Positions 35,605 through 44,909 of a DNA stretch of 64,000 nucleotides are shown here, in pieces. The notes below the pieces were generated by a model that made no database searches, was not told the origin of the DNA, and worked only from the letters and a program-made list of their open reading frames with translations. The stretch covers positions 62,001-126,000 of the forward strand of contig CAZVLF010000003.1 of NCBI GenBank assembly GCA_964627795.1, in the 5' to 3' direction. Origin of the DNA: CANDYO01 sp964627795 (GTDB taxonomy: Bacteria; Pseudomonadota; Alphaproteobacteria; Rickettsiales; CANDYO01). The translations under genes and the position numbers were made by a program. How positions within the stretch are numbered: position 1 is the stretch's first letter; every line of letters starts with the position of its first letter.

Positions 35605-37668
35605 ATGTTTCAAAATATTTATAAAGATGCAGATCTTTTAAGTGAGAATGAAGCTAAATTAGAGATAAAGCGTTTAAGTGATTTGGTGGTATATCATAAT
35701 ATTCAATATTTTGAAAAAAATTCACCTCAAATTTCTGATGCCGAATATGATAAGCTATACCATAGGCTGGTTGCAATAGAAAAAAAATTTCCCCATTTAA
35801 AGGAGAAGAATAGCCCAACTCAAAAAATTTCTTCAGTTAGCAGCAAATTCAATAAAATTAAGCATAGTAAACCAATGTTATCTCTAGCTAATGCATTTAA
35901 TGAAGAAGATATAATTGATTTTATCGAAAAAATACAAAGATTTTTAGGCGTTAATGATTTTTTTGAGTTATGTTGTGAAACTAAAATAGACGGTTTATCT
36001 TTCGCTGCAAAGTTTGAGCAAGGCAAATTATTGTATGCTGCTACTCGAGGTGATGGGTATGTAGGCGAAGATATAACCAATAATATTAAGCAAGTTATAG
36101 ATTTTCCTTCAACTATTGACTATCAAGGAGTTCTTGAGGTTAGAGGAGAAGTATACATGGATCATAGAGATTTTTATAAACTTAATGAAGCTCAGAAAAG
36201 TAATAAAGAAGAAGAATTTGCTAATCCAAGAAATGCTGCTGCTGGTTCTTTAAGGCAATTAGATAGTTCAATCACGGCCAAAAGAAATTTACGCTATTTT
36301 GTATATGCAGTTGGTGAATGTGAAAAGAAATTTAATACTCAGATTGAGTTACTAGAGGGTTTATCTAATCTTGGTTTTAAAGTAAATAATACCAAAATTC
36401 TTGCTGAGTCTATAGAAGATGTGAAGAGGTTTTATAAGCAAGCTGAATTAGATAGAGCTAATTTAAGCTTTGATATAGATGGGTTAGTTTATAAAATTAA
36501 TGACTTATCTCTTCAATCAAGACTGGGGTTTGTAGGAAAAAATCCTCGATGGGCTATAGCTCATAAGTTTCCTGCAGAACAGGCCATAACTAAGTTGATG
36601 AAAATTACTGTTCAAGTTGGAAGAACAGGAGCATTAACTCCTGTTGCTGAACTAGAACCAATAAATATTGGAGGAGTTCTTGTTTCACGAGCAAGTTTGC
36701 ATAACTATGATGAAATTGAACGAAAGGATTTTCGAATTGGTGATTACGTTATTGTACAAAGAGCAGGAGATGTGATACCACAAGTGGTTGAAGTGGTTAT
36801 CGAGAAACGTTTAGATGATTTAGAGAAGTTTAAATTTCCTAAGCATTGTCCATCTTGTGGAGCAAGCGTGGTAAGAGAGGAAGAAGAAGCGGTTATAAGA
36901 TGCCCTAGAGGATTATTATGTCCAGCCCAAAGTATTGAGCATTTAATTCATTTTGTATCTAAAGCTGCTTTTGATATTGCTGGTTTAGGAGAAAAACAAT
37001 TGATTTTGTTTGTTGAAAAAAAAATGATTAGTAATGTGTTAGATATATTTTCATTAAAAAATTATGCAGACAAAATTAAGGGATTAGAAGGTTTTGGCGA
37101 AAAATCTGTGAGCAATCTTTTAGATGCTATTGAAAAATCAAGAAATATTAACTTTGACCGGTTTATTTATTCTTTAGGAATTAGAACTGTTGGTATTGTA
37201 ACTGCTAAACTTTTAGCAAAAAATTACGCTAATTTTGCCAATTGGTATAATAATATGCTAATGATTAAAGATGGAGTTATACAAGCTGAAAACGATCTTA
37301 ATAATATTGACGGGGTGGGAGATAAAACAATTTTTATGATAAAAGAATTCTTCTTAGATGATTTAAATTGCTCTATTATAGAAAAATTATGCCAAATAGT
37401 TAATATTAATCCTTATGAAGAAACTACAGCAAATTATGAGTTTGCTGGTAAAACAATTATTTTCACTGGTAGTCTTGAAAAGATGTCAAGAAATGAAGCT
37501 AAATCTAAAGCTGAAAGTTTAGGTTTAAAAGTTCTATCATCTATATCTAAAAATACAGATTTTGTTGTTGTTGGAGAGGAGGCAGGAAGTAAGCTAAAAA
37601 AAGCTCAAGACTTGGGGCTAAAAATCTTAAATGAAGAAGATTGGTTTAAATTAATTGCAGAAGCATAA
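35605..37668 (+). CDS. ligA: NAD-dependent DNA ligase
   Basis: 687 aa, normal length. The adenylation lysine Lys127 is in ETKIDGLSF. After the OB fold (VGRTGALTPVAELEPI) comes the zinc finger with CPSCG...CPRGLLCPAQ, then helix-hairpin-helix segments (GLEGFGEKSVSNLLDAI, NIDGVGDKT) and a C-terminal BRCT domain (FAGKTIIFTGSLEKMSRNEAKSKAESLG). It seals nicks in replication and repair. Single gene with its own promoter and no clear terminator. Confidence 0.95.
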   Translation: MFQNIYKDADLLSENEAKLEIKRLSDLVVYHNIQYFEKNSPQISDAEYDKLYHRLVAIEKKFPHLKEKNSPTQKISSVSSKFNKIKHSKPMLSLANAFNEEDIIDFIEKIQRFLGVNDFFELCCETKIDGLSFAAKFEQGKLLYAATRGDGYVGEDITNNIKQVIDFPSTIDYQGVLEVRGEVYMDHRDFYKLNEAQKSNKEEEFANPRNAAAGSLRQLDSSITAKRNLRYFVYAVGECEKKFNTQIELLEGLSNLGFKVNNTKILAESIEDVKRFYKQAELDRANLSFDIDGLVYKINDLSLQSRLGFVGKNPRWAIAHKFPAEQAITKLMKITVQVGRTGALTPVAELEPINIGGVLVSRASLHNYDEIERKDFRIGDYVIVQRAGDVIPQVVEVVIEKRLDDLEKFKFPKHCPSCGASVVREEEEAVIRCPRGLLCPAQSIEHLIHFVSKAAFDIAGLGEKQLILFVEKKMISNVLDIFSLKNYADKIKGLEGFGEKSVSNLLDAIEKSRNINFDRFIYSLGIRTVGIVTAKLLAKNYANFANWYNNMLMIKDGVIQAENDLNNIDGVGDKTIFMIKEFFLDDLNCSIIEKLCQIVNINPYEETTANYEFAGKTIIFTGSLEKMSRNEAKSKAESLGLKVLSSISKNTDFVVVGEEAGSKLKKAQDLGLKILNEEDWFKLIAEA

Positions 37669-38190
37669 TTAAAAAATACTTTTTATTTTAAAGTAACATT
37701 TAATATAGAGATTAAGCTTTAAGAGAGTTATTTTGGCTATACTTATCGGTAGTTATTATAATATAAATCTATTATCAAAATAAAGGGAAAATAACATTAA
37801 TGACTAAAGCAAACATATATGCATACAGGATTAAAGTTACCTAACTATCTTTATTATTATGATAAAGATAATTACTTTGATTGTGGAGAATAAGTAATAA
37901 ATAAGCTTAATTTTTAAAAAGATAAGAGTTTTATTTGCTGCAAGTTATTATTTCTTTTCTAACTTTAAATATAATATTAGAAAGCTTACAGCAAATAATA
38001 TACTTATGGCTTAATAGTTACCATTCTTATTTAATGTTTTAAAACAAGGCAAAACTTGCTCCTTTTGCTTTGAATAATCAATTATTAAGATGTATTGTTA
38101 AACGGTTAAGAGAATAAAATCCAATTTTATCTAGACAAATTGCTATCCCTAATTATTATAATATTTAAAAAATCATATAGGATTAATTGA
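37669..38190. other. Non-coding region of 522 bases with an inverted repeat
   Basis: The longest gene-free stretch in the middle of the window. No reading frame over 30 codons with an RBS, and no tRNA or RNase P signature is visible. It contains the inverted repeat described at 37931-37998. The rest is A/T-rich and may be decayed sequence. Confidence 0.5.
37931..37998. repeat. Imperfect inverted repeat, hairpin or decayed element end
   Basis: TTATTTGCTGCAAG (37931-37944) pairs with CTTACAGCAAATAA (37985-37998), 13 of 14 positions. Inside the 40-base loop, TTTCTAA and TTAGAAA can extend the stem. The whole could fold into one long hairpin of about 68 bases. It could be a small RNA, a palindromic repeat or the ends of a vanished mobile element. 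Confidence 0.5.
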
Positions 38191-39021
38191 TTGGCGAATA
38201 TGAACACAGTTGTTATTACTACTTTTTATCATTTTATTAACTTACCAAATTTTGAAGAGTTAAAATTTCCTTTGCTAGAATTTTGTAACCAAAATGATTT
38301 AAAAGGGACTATTTTACTTGCAAGAGAAGGTATTAATTCTACTATTTCTGGTCCAAGAGAAGGGATCAATAACCTTTATATTTATTTAAAAGATGTAATT
38401 GGAATAAAAAATTTAGTTTACAAAGAAAGCTTTAATAATGAAAAGCCATTTAAAAAAATGAAGGTTAGCCTTAAAAAGGAATTGGTTGCATTAGGCATGC
38501 CTGATTTAGATGTAGAAAATTTAAAAGGTGATTATATAAATCCTAAACACTGGGATGATTTTATTTCTCAAAATGATGTTATTGTAATTGATACAAGAAA
38601 TAAATATGAGACTTTGCTTGGCACTTTTAAAAAAGCTATTGATCCTTGTACCAATAATTTTAGGCAGTTTCCTAAGTGGTTTGAGAAAGAATTTGCTGAA
38701 GCTGATAAAGATCAAAAAATTGCAATGTTTTGCACTGGAGGTGTACGTTGTGAGAAATCTACAGCTTATTTAAAAAGTCTTGGTTTTAAAAATGTTTATC
38801 ATTTAGAGGGAGGTATACTTAAATATTTTGAGGATACTGAAGCTAAGGCTTGGGAGGGAAGTTGTTTTGTTTTTGATGAAAGAGTTGCTCTTGATAAAGA
38901 TCTTAAAACAGATACTAACTTACATTGCGGTTCTTGTAATAAGAACCTTGGTACGGACGATCTTAGAAGATCTGCTCTTGCTCATGAAATGATTTGTATA
39001 GAGTGTGTAAAAAATGGATAA
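38191..39021 (+). CDS. trhO: tRNA uridine(34) hydroxylase (rhodanese family)
   Basis: 276 aa from a TTG preceded by AGGA at good spacing; an ATG at 38200 is the alternative. The N-terminal acylphosphatase-like domain (VVITTFYHFINLPNFEEL, AREGINSTISGP) is followed by a rhodanese domain with DTRNKYETLLGTFKKAIDP and the catalytic Cys in MFCTGGVRCEKSTAYLKSLGF. CxxC pairs close the C-terminus (HCGSCNK, CIEC). It hydroxylates U34 to ho5U in tRNA. Its end overlaps mipZ by 8 bases. Confidence 0.88.
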   Translation: MANMNTVVITTFYHFINLPNFEELKFPLLEFCNQNDLKGTILLAREGINSTISGPREGINNLYIYLKDVIGIKNLVYKESFNNEKPFKKMKVSLKKELVALGMPDLDVENLKGDYINPKHWDDFISQNDVIVIDTRNKYETLLGTFKKAIDPCTNNFRQFPKWFEKEFAEADKDQKIAMFCTGGVRCEKSTAYLKSLGFKNVYHLEGGILKYFEDTEAKAWEGSCFVFDERVALDKDLKTDTNLHCGSCNKNLGTDDLRRSALAHEMICIECVKNG

Positions 39022-39838
39022 AGCTCACATTATTGTTATAGGTAATGAAAAAGGTGGCGCAGGTAAAACCACAACTTCCATGCACCTAATTACAAGCCTT
39101 CTACATTTAGGATTTAAAGTTTCTTCAATAGATGTTGATTGTAGACAAAAGTCTCTTTCACGCTACCTTGAAAATAGAAATAATTATGCTTTAAAGCATG
39201 GTCTTGACTTGCATAAACCTAATCATTTTCCTTTTGATGAAACGGTAGATTCTAGTGCAGATATTGCTAAATTATCTGACTTAATTGAGAGCCAAATGGA
39301 AGTATGTGATTTTATACTCATTGATACTCCCGGAAATAATACGGCTATTTCAAGTTTTGCTCATTCTAAAGCAGATAGTATTATAACCCCTATAAATGAT
39401 AGCTTTCTTGATCTTGATGTTATTGCTCAAATTGAAGCGGATACCCTTAAAATTATTCGACCAAGTTTCTATGCGCAGGCAATTTGGGAGCAAAAAATGA
39501 ATAAAGCAAAGAGAGATAAGGGTGAAATAAATTGGTTAGTTATTAGAAATAGAATGAGCTCCGTTGATGCTAGAAACAAACAAAAAATGACGGAAGTTTT
39601 ATCAAAATTATCAGTAAGATTAGGGTTTAGAGTAGCTGTTGGGTTTAATGAAAGAGTTATTTATCGAGAATTATTCCTTCATGGATTGACTTTGCTTGAT
39701 ATAAAGCCAGGAGTTGGTGAAATTACTCTTAATTTATCTCATATTACTGCTAAGCAGGAACTAAATAACCTTCTTAGAAATCTTAATTTAGAAAAGTTAA
39801 ATACAGCCTTAGCAAGGCTTGAAGGAATTAATAGTTAA
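39014..39838 (+). CDS. mipZ: Division-plane ATPase MipZ (ParA family)
   Basis: 274 aa. The deviant Walker A GNEKGGAGKTTTSMHL follows IIVI near the N-terminus, and DVDCRQKSLSRYLENR (the MipZ DLDxRQ..xxRxxENR motif) and FILIDTPGNNTAIS come after. NWLVIRNRMSSVDARNKQKM and GFRVAVGFNERVIYRELFLHGLTLLD are typical of MipZ rather than plasmid ParA. In alphaproteobacteria it forms polar gradients that inhibit FtsZ and place the septum. It follows trhO in an overlapping arrangement. Confidence 0.9.
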   Translation: MDKAHIIVIGNEKGGAGKTTTSMHLITSLLHLGFKVSSIDVDCRQKSLSRYLENRNNYALKHGLDLHKPNHFPFDETVDSSADIAKLSDLIESQMEVCDFILIDTPGNNTAISSFAHSKADSIITPINDSFLDLDVIAQIEADTLKIIRPSFYAQAIWEQKMNKAKRDKGEINWLVIRNRMSSVDARNKQKMTEVLSKLSVRLGFRVAVGFNERVIYRELFLHGLTLLDIKPGVGEITLNLSHITAKQELNNLLRNLNLEKLNTALARLEGINS

Positions 39839-39865
39839 AAGCTGCAATAAAGGAGAATAAGCGCC

Positions 39866-41101
39866 ATGGAAAAAACAAAAAAAAACAGTTTGTTGTTTGT
39901 TTTGGGAGCAGCCTTTGAATATTATGATTTTATAATTTATGGCTTGATGAGCAATTATATTGCGGCTTTATTTTTTCCTAATGATGCTCCTTTGGTGGGG
40001 CAGCTAAAAGCTTTTTCAATTTTTGCTCTTGGTTATGTTGCAAGACCTGCTGGAGCATTAATTTGGGGAGCAATAGGCGATGTAAAAGGAAGAAGAGAAG
40101 CTTTTATTAAAAGTAATATTTTTCTTGGTTTAACCATGATAGGCATAAGCATTCTTCCTGATTATTCACAATTAGGTGTATTTGCAACTATTCTACTTAT
40201 TATTTTAAGAGTTGTTCAGGCCGTAAGCTTTGCAGCTGAAATTCCAGGTGCTTCCATTTTACTTAAAGAACAGGGGCAAAATTATTTTAAAAGATTTAGT
40301 TTTGTTATATCAGGTTCAGCTCTTGGTGCAATTTTAGCAAGCTCTTTCATGTATATACTTGAAAATAATTTTACTAATGAGCAAATTTTAAATTACGCAT
40401 GGAGATTACCTTTTATATTTGGGACTATTCTTTTTATTATTGGGATTTACATGAGAAAAAATATTTCTTTTGTAAAAGAAGATAATGCAGAGAACAAGAC
40501 TAAGTTATTTACCATGGTTTTTTCTCAAGTTAATCAAGTTATTCCTTTAGTTTTAATTATTGCTGTGCCTGCTTATTTAATTGTTATGAACGTGTTTTTC
40601 ACTGGCTATATTCCTAACTTTTATGGTTATAAGTCTACCCAGGTATTTTCTGCCATGACTATATCATTAATGTGGTCAGCTATTTTCGCGCCTACTTGTA
40701 GTTATATATTTGATCTTAAGAATTTGACTACAGAAAAAATATTAGGTTATGTTCGATCTATTATTTTTGCTGCAATGATATTAGGATTTGTAATAAATTT
40801 TCTTCTTCTAAGAGGAGAAAACTGGCATCTTGTTACAGCATTATGTTTATATCAATCAATTAATACAAGTTTAATGGTGTTGATTTTTCCGCTAATGAAT
40901 GAGGTTTTTCCTAAACAAGCAAGATTTACCTTAGTTGCCTTTACCTATAATATCACTTATTTATTAATTTCCTTTGTTCCAGTTTTTGTAGGGAAAATAT
41001 CTGGATCTCTTAAAAGCCCACTTCCTGCTTGGCTGGTTTTATTGGTGATTTGCCTATTTGCTTTATCAAATATGAATCGCTTACTTGAAGAAAAAGATTA
41101 A
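39866..41101 (+). CDS. MFS transporter, MHS family (ProP-like)
   Basis: 411 aa with about 12 membrane helices. The N-terminus FVLGAAFEYYDFIIYGLMSNYIAALFFP and the loop-2-3 motif WGAIGDVKGRREAF are the metabolite:H+ symporter type, as in the many ProP-like proteins of Rickettsia. It may import osmolytes, organic acids or amino acids from the host cytosol; the substrate cannot be read from sequence. AAGGAG lies before the ATG, 27 bases after mipZ. Confidence 0.8.
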   Translation: MEKTKKNSLLFVLGAAFEYYDFIIYGLMSNYIAALFFPNDAPLVGQLKAFSIFALGYVARPAGALIWGAIGDVKGRREAFIKSNIFLGLTMIGISILPDYSQLGVFATILLIILRVVQAVSFAAEIPGASILLKEQGQNYFKRFSFVISGSALGAILASSFMYILENNFTNEQILNYAWRLPFIFGTILFIIGIYMRKNISFVKEDNAENKTKLFTMVFSQVNQVIPLVLIIAVPAYLIVMNVFFTGYIPNFYGYKSTQVFSAMTISLMWSAIFAPTCSYIFDLKNLTTEKILGYVRSIIFAAMILGFVINFLLLRGENWHLVTALCLYQSINTSLMVLIFPLMNEVFPKQARFTLVAFTYNITYLLISFVPVFVGKISGSLKSPLPAWLVLLVICLFALSNMNRLLEEKD

Positions 41102-41170
41102 TATTATTTGACTATTAATATTATTTTTGTTAAGTTGCCGCGTAAAACTGCGACTCAGTGAGACAATAAA

Positions 41171-42763
41171 TTGAATAAAAAAGATAAGGCTATAATCAAG
41201 CAACATATATTATACCTAAAGTCAGAATTGGAGCTATATAGTTTAAAAAGCATAATGGGAATCTTTTTTTTAAAAGAGATAGGTTATTGTTACTATCTTT
41301 TAATGAATTATGATGTTGCTATGACTTATCTTTATACAGCTGAATCTAATCTAAAACAATACATGGTTGAAAATAATTTAACTAAGAGAGATTTTTTAGA
41401 ATTTGTTATAGATATTAAAGAAAAAATTGCAGAAGCACTTTTAGATGAAGGTATAGAGTTTGAAAAGGCAAGAGAATATTATGATGAAACTCTGTTGTAT
41501 AAAAAAAGAATATTATCACTGGGAAAACTAGATGAAAAAAATAAGATAGATAAAGATTTAAATAGTGATGAAAGAAAGCGGGTAGAAGAAAATTTAAATC
41601 ACATTGAAACTGCTCAAATAAGAAGATTTGCGCCAATAGATAATTACAATGGTTATCTTTCTTTTACACCATGGTTATTAAATGCTTTGCCTTTTTTAAG
41701 TATAAATTTTTTTAAGCCAGTTTTATCAATTAAAAATAATACAAAATCTAATAATAGTAGTTGGAAGATTTTCTCCTTAAATAAGGTTACTTCATTATTA
41801 AGTTCTTGGTGTGTTTTTTTTTCTTTTGGAAAAACCTTAATTACTACTAAGAGTAAAAATGTAAAAAAGAAGAAAAAAAAGAAAAGCTCCATTCAGGTGG
41901 TTACTATAAATCAGGCCCTAGAAGAAAAGATATTAAACCAAGAAAATCCTTCAATAAAAAATAATTTCTACCAAAATAGCTTTAAAGTAGCATGTTTTGG
42001 ATTCTCTAATTTTGTTCATAATTATTATAATATTAAATATTTTTTTAGTGAAATAGTGCCAATAGGAGAGTTAATTCCTGCGTCATTTAAAAATAGTTCT
42101 TTAGTATCTTGGACTTCTAATAGTTTAATGTGGCCATTGATTAAAACTACTATGTATCACGTTTCACTTATGAATGCTTTTGATATAAAAGATATGTCTC
42201 CTGACTATATTAACCTAACTAAAAGATCTACTAAATTCCTTGCTACTGAATTTATAAATAGTTTATTGCATTACGTTCTAGATGCTATAGCTATAAGAAA
42301 CTTTAAAGCTATGAAATGCACTGCTATAGCAGCAAATAATTATCTTTATAGAAGAACAATAGATGATAATGACTTGTCTTATTTAGTTAACAAGCCTGTA
42401 AAAGTATTTAATGACGGTTATTATGGATCTCAAATGGTTTTTGAAACTTTAAGTTGCCTAAATTTAAATGGATTGATTAAGAGTAAGAACATTAACTCTA
42501 ACTATCTCAAGAAGATTCCTTATGTTATAGATGGAGCTATAGCAGGAATCACTATATTTTCATTTTATAAATTAAATAATGATTTTAATATAGATGCAAA
42601 TTCTCCAATTGGAAAATTTATTTATACTAGTGAGGCATTTTTTACTATAAATGCTGTTGTAGTTGCTGATTATATATCAAAATTAGTTATTACTAATATA
42701 GAAACTTTAGCTTATTATTCTGGAATAATAAGTAATCATTCAATCAGTGATGAAAATATTTAA
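41171..42763 (+). CDS. Hypothetical protein with an N-terminal TPR-like region
   Basis: 530 aa, starting at a TTG without a clear RBS, so the start is uncertain. Residues about 15-130 are helical and TPR-like (YYLLMNYDVAMTYLYTAESNL, EGIEFEKAREYYDETLLYKKR). A Lys run follows near residue 235 (VKKKKKKKSS), and the C-terminal half is mildly hydrophobic with possible membrane segments. I do not recognise a family. The Lys run is encoded by A-rich DNA including eight A's in a row (41873-41880), which could slip. The last 20 bases overlap the convergent murU gene. Confidence 0.55.
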   Translation: MNKKDKAIIKQHILYLKSELELYSLKSIMGIFFLKEIGYCYYLLMNYDVAMTYLYTAESNLKQYMVENNLTKRDFLEFVIDIKEKIAEALLDEGIEFEKAREYYDETLLYKKRILSLGKLDEKNKIDKDLNSDERKRVEENLNHIETAQIRRFAPIDNYNGYLSFTPWLLNALPFLSINFFKPVLSIKNNTKSNNSSWKIFSLNKVTSLLSSWCVFFSFGKTLITTKSKNVKKKKKKKSSIQVVTINQALEEKILNQENPSIKNNFYQNSFKVACFGFSNFVHNYYNIKYFFSEIVPIGELIPASFKNSSLVSWTSNSLMWPLIKTTMYHVSLMNAFDIKDMSPDYINLTKRSTKFLATEFINSLLHYVLDAIAIRNFKAMKCTAIAANNYLYRRTIDDNDLSYLVNKPVKVFNDGYYGSQMVFETLSCLNLNGLIKSKNINSNYLKKIPYVIDGAIAGITIFSFYKLNNDFNIDANSPIGKFIYTSEAFFTINAVVVADYISKLVITNIETLAYYSGIISNHSISDENI

Positions 42764-43463
42764 TCTGTTCTTTAAATAATTCATATGCTTTTAAATCTCC
42801 AATATGATACCATTTACCGTGATATTGGCAGCCGAAAATTTTTTGTTCTTTGATTAAGTCATTAAGAATAGTGGGAGAAAGTTCAATTTTTTCTTCATCA
42901 TAATTATCAAAGAGACGGTAATCTGTTATATACATACCTGGATTAATATATTCACGCTTAGGATTATTTTGGTTTATATGGCCTTCTTTATCCATGTCGA
43001 AATCACCATTAGCAAGCCAATATCCAAAGGAATTATCCCTTTTGGTAAGTAGCATTAAAATTTTCATTTTTTCGGGATGCCAATGTTTTTCTAATAGTTT
43101 AAAAGCTGGTTTCTCGTCAATAAATATTGAATCATTATTTATTACAAAAAATGGTTGTGAGCCTAAAAACTTTAATGCTTTTTTTATTCCTCCAGCAGTT
43201 CCAAGTAATTCTTTTTCTCGAGAAAAATAAATTTCAAATTTATTTGAAATAGGAAGAGAAAGGATAAATCTTTCTAATTTTTCAGCCATATAAAAAGTAT
43301 TTATCACTAATTTATGAATATTATTTTGATCTAGATAACGTAAATGTCTTTCAATTAAAGTAATTCCTGCAACCTCAACCATAGGTTTAGGGCGATCTTT
43401 AGTTAAATAAGACATACGGCTGCCAAGACCAGCAGCCAATATCATTGCCTGTTTAATTATCAT
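42744..43463 (-). CDS. murU: N-acetylmuramate alpha-1-phosphate uridylyltransferase
   Basis: 239 aa nucleotidyltransferase with AMILAAGLGSRMSYLTKDRPKPMVEVAGITLIERHLRYL, the sugar-phosphate nucleotidylyl activator motif. FFVINNDSIFI (metal-binding D) and YINPGMYITDYRLFD follow. The size and the pairing with the kinase encoded next to it are those of MurU, which turns MurNAc-1-P into UDP-MurNAc. With AmgK this bypasses de novo UDP-MurNAc synthesis and gives fosfomycin-tolerant peptidoglycan recycling in other bacteria. It lies 4 bases after amgK. Confidence 0.8.
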   Translation of the reverse strand: MIIKQAMILAAGLGSRMSYLTKDRPKPMVEVAGITLIERHLRYLDQNNIHKLVINTFYMAEKLERFILSLPISNKFEIYFSREKELLGTAGGIKKALKFLGSQPFFVINNDSIFIDEKPAFKLLEKHWHPEKMKILMLLTKRDNSFGYWLANGDFDMDKEGHINQNNPKREYINPGMYITDYRLFDNYDEEKIELSPTILNDLIKEQKIFGCQYHGKWYHIGDLKAYELFKEQIKYFHH

Positions 43464-43467
43464 GTTT

Positions 43468-44460
43468 TTAGTATTTCATTTGCAATGGAACTACTTTATT
43501 AAGCCATTTTTTTATTGGCATTAACATTGGATGTTTAACTCCATTATTAATATGTCGCCATACTCTTGGTAATAAAGTTAAATAATAATTATTCTTATGT
43601 AGAGTTGCAAGCCTTGCAAAAACTCCAACAATTTTCAAATTTCTATGAAGTGCTAAAATAGCATAAGCCATATTAAATTCTTTTTTAGGAATTAAAGGGA
43701 AGGCCTTTAAGTATCTATTTTTCATCTTTTCAGCAAGCTCAGGGCTTACATCTCTTCTAGCATCCTCAAGAAGAGACACTAGATCATATAAAGGAGAGCC
43801 AATTACTGCATCTTGAAAGTCAAGTATACCAACTTTTTTAATATCTTGTCTATCAGGTAACCACATTAAATTATCTGCATGATAGTCTCTTAATACAACT
43901 ACTTTAGAAAAGGCATCAGCAAGAGTGAGTAAATGCTTGAATATTACTATATATTCTTCTAATGTTTCTTTTCTAACCACGTCATTATTTAATATTTCAA
44001 TATAATATTGAACAAAGATTTTTGCTTCTTTTATGAGTTTTGTTTCATCGTAAGCTTCAAAAGCTAAAGATTTGGTAGGAATTTTATGAAGCTCAATTAG
44101 AACATCTATTGCTTTTTCATACATTTGTTCTTCTAACTCAGTTGATTTTTGAGGTTGAGATAAAATTTTTGTATATAAATTATCTCCAAAATCTTCTAAT
44201 AAAAGAAATCCATTTTCAGTATCTTGCTCATAAACTAAAGGAGCAGAAAAATTATTTGATGTAAGAAAATTAGCTACTTTTAAATAACTTTTAGCACATT
44301 CCTTTTCAGGAGGAGCATCCATCAATATTAAAGTGGATTTATCTTCTTTAATAATTCTTTCATATAGGCGATGAGAGGCGTCCTTCTTTAGCAATGATTT
44401 TTCAAAATTTCCAAGATTACATTTTGTTAAAAATTGTTCTTTTAAAGTCTCTCTACCCAT
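43468..44460 (-). CDS. amgK: N-acetylmuramate/N-acetylglucosamine kinase (AmgK-like)
   Basis: 330 aa aminoglycoside-phosphotransferase-fold kinase. The Brenner motif VVLRDYHADNLMWLPDRQD and the metal-binding LDFQDAVIGSPLYDLVSLLEDARRDV are typical. It phosphorylates the anomeric OH of MurNAc or GlcNAc. The order tsaE, amgK, murU is the usual alphaproteobacterial one and supports the assignment. Its ATG overlaps the tsaE 3' end by 19 bases. Confidence 0.82.
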   Translation of the reverse strand: MGRETLKEQFLTKCNLGNFEKSLLKKDASHRLYERIIKEDKSTLILMDAPPEKECAKSYLKVANFLTSNNFSAPLVYEQDTENGFLLLEDFGDNLYTKILSQPQKSTELEEQMYEKAIDVLIELHKIPTKSLAFEAYDETKLIKEAKIFVQYYIEILNNDVVRKETLEEYIVIFKHLLTLADAFSKVVVLRDYHADNLMWLPDRQDIKKVGILDFQDAVIGSPLYDLVSLLEDARRDVSPELAEKMKNRYLKAFPLIPKKEFNMAYAILALHRNLKIVGVFARLATLHKNNYYLTLLPRVWRHINNGVKHPMLMPIKKWLNKVVPLQMKY

Positions 44461-44909
44461 TCGTAATGTCCCTCTAGCTTTATATTTCTACTATTATCTT
44501 TACTTATAAAATCTATAGTAATATCAAGTTTGTTCTTTGGCAAGATATCATTGATTATTTGTGGCCATTCAATCAAACATATTGCTACTCCGTAAGCATC
44601 TTCAATCCCTAGTTCAAATATTTCTTCTTTATCTTTAAGCCTATATAAGTCAAAGTGCCAAATTTTACATTTTAGTGAATCATATATATGAACTAAATTA
44701 AAAGTGGGGCTTGTAACTTCTACATCAACAATGTTTAGAGCCTGAACTATTGACTTAATTAAAGTTGTTTTTCCTGCACCTAAATTACCTATAAAAGTGA
44801 TTATATCGCCTGGTTTTAAATGGTTAGCTAGTTTTTTTGCAAAATGCTCAAGATCTTCAAGTGAATTTATAAGAAAATTCTTAGTTTTCATTGCTAAACT
44901 CTGTTTCAT
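44442..44909 (-). CDS. tsaE: tRNA t6A biosynthesis ATPase TsaE
   Basis: 155 aa with Walker A GNLGAGKTTLIKSI after the N-terminal LEDLEHFAKKLANHLKPGDIITFIGNLGAGK, then VTSPTFNLVHIYDS and WHFDLYRLKDKEEIFELGIEDAY, LIEWPQ, all hallmarks. It drives TsaBD turnover in t6A37 tRNA synthesis; mtaB at 29 kb acts on the product. An internal ATG (44891) starting MKTKNF is an alternative start. The first 29 bases overlap the gshA 3' end. Confidence 0.92.
   Translation of the reverse strand: MKQSLAMKTKNFLINSLEDLEHFAKKLANHLKPGDIITFIGNLGAGKTTLIKSIVQALNIVDVEVTSPTFNLVHIYDSLKCKIWHFDLYRLKDKEEIFELGIEDAYGVAICLIEWPQIINDILPKNKLDITIDFISKDNSRNIKLEGHYEWVERL

Noticed and set aside
37801..37893. Two short overlapping frames in the 522-base gap that could be small peptides.
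   Set aside because: Both are under 30 codons, with no RBS and no recognisable content.
41115..41160. GC-richer segment upstream of the 530-aa gene as a terminator or RNA element.
   Set aside because: Only five base pairs can form, including a G-U pair, with no T-run.
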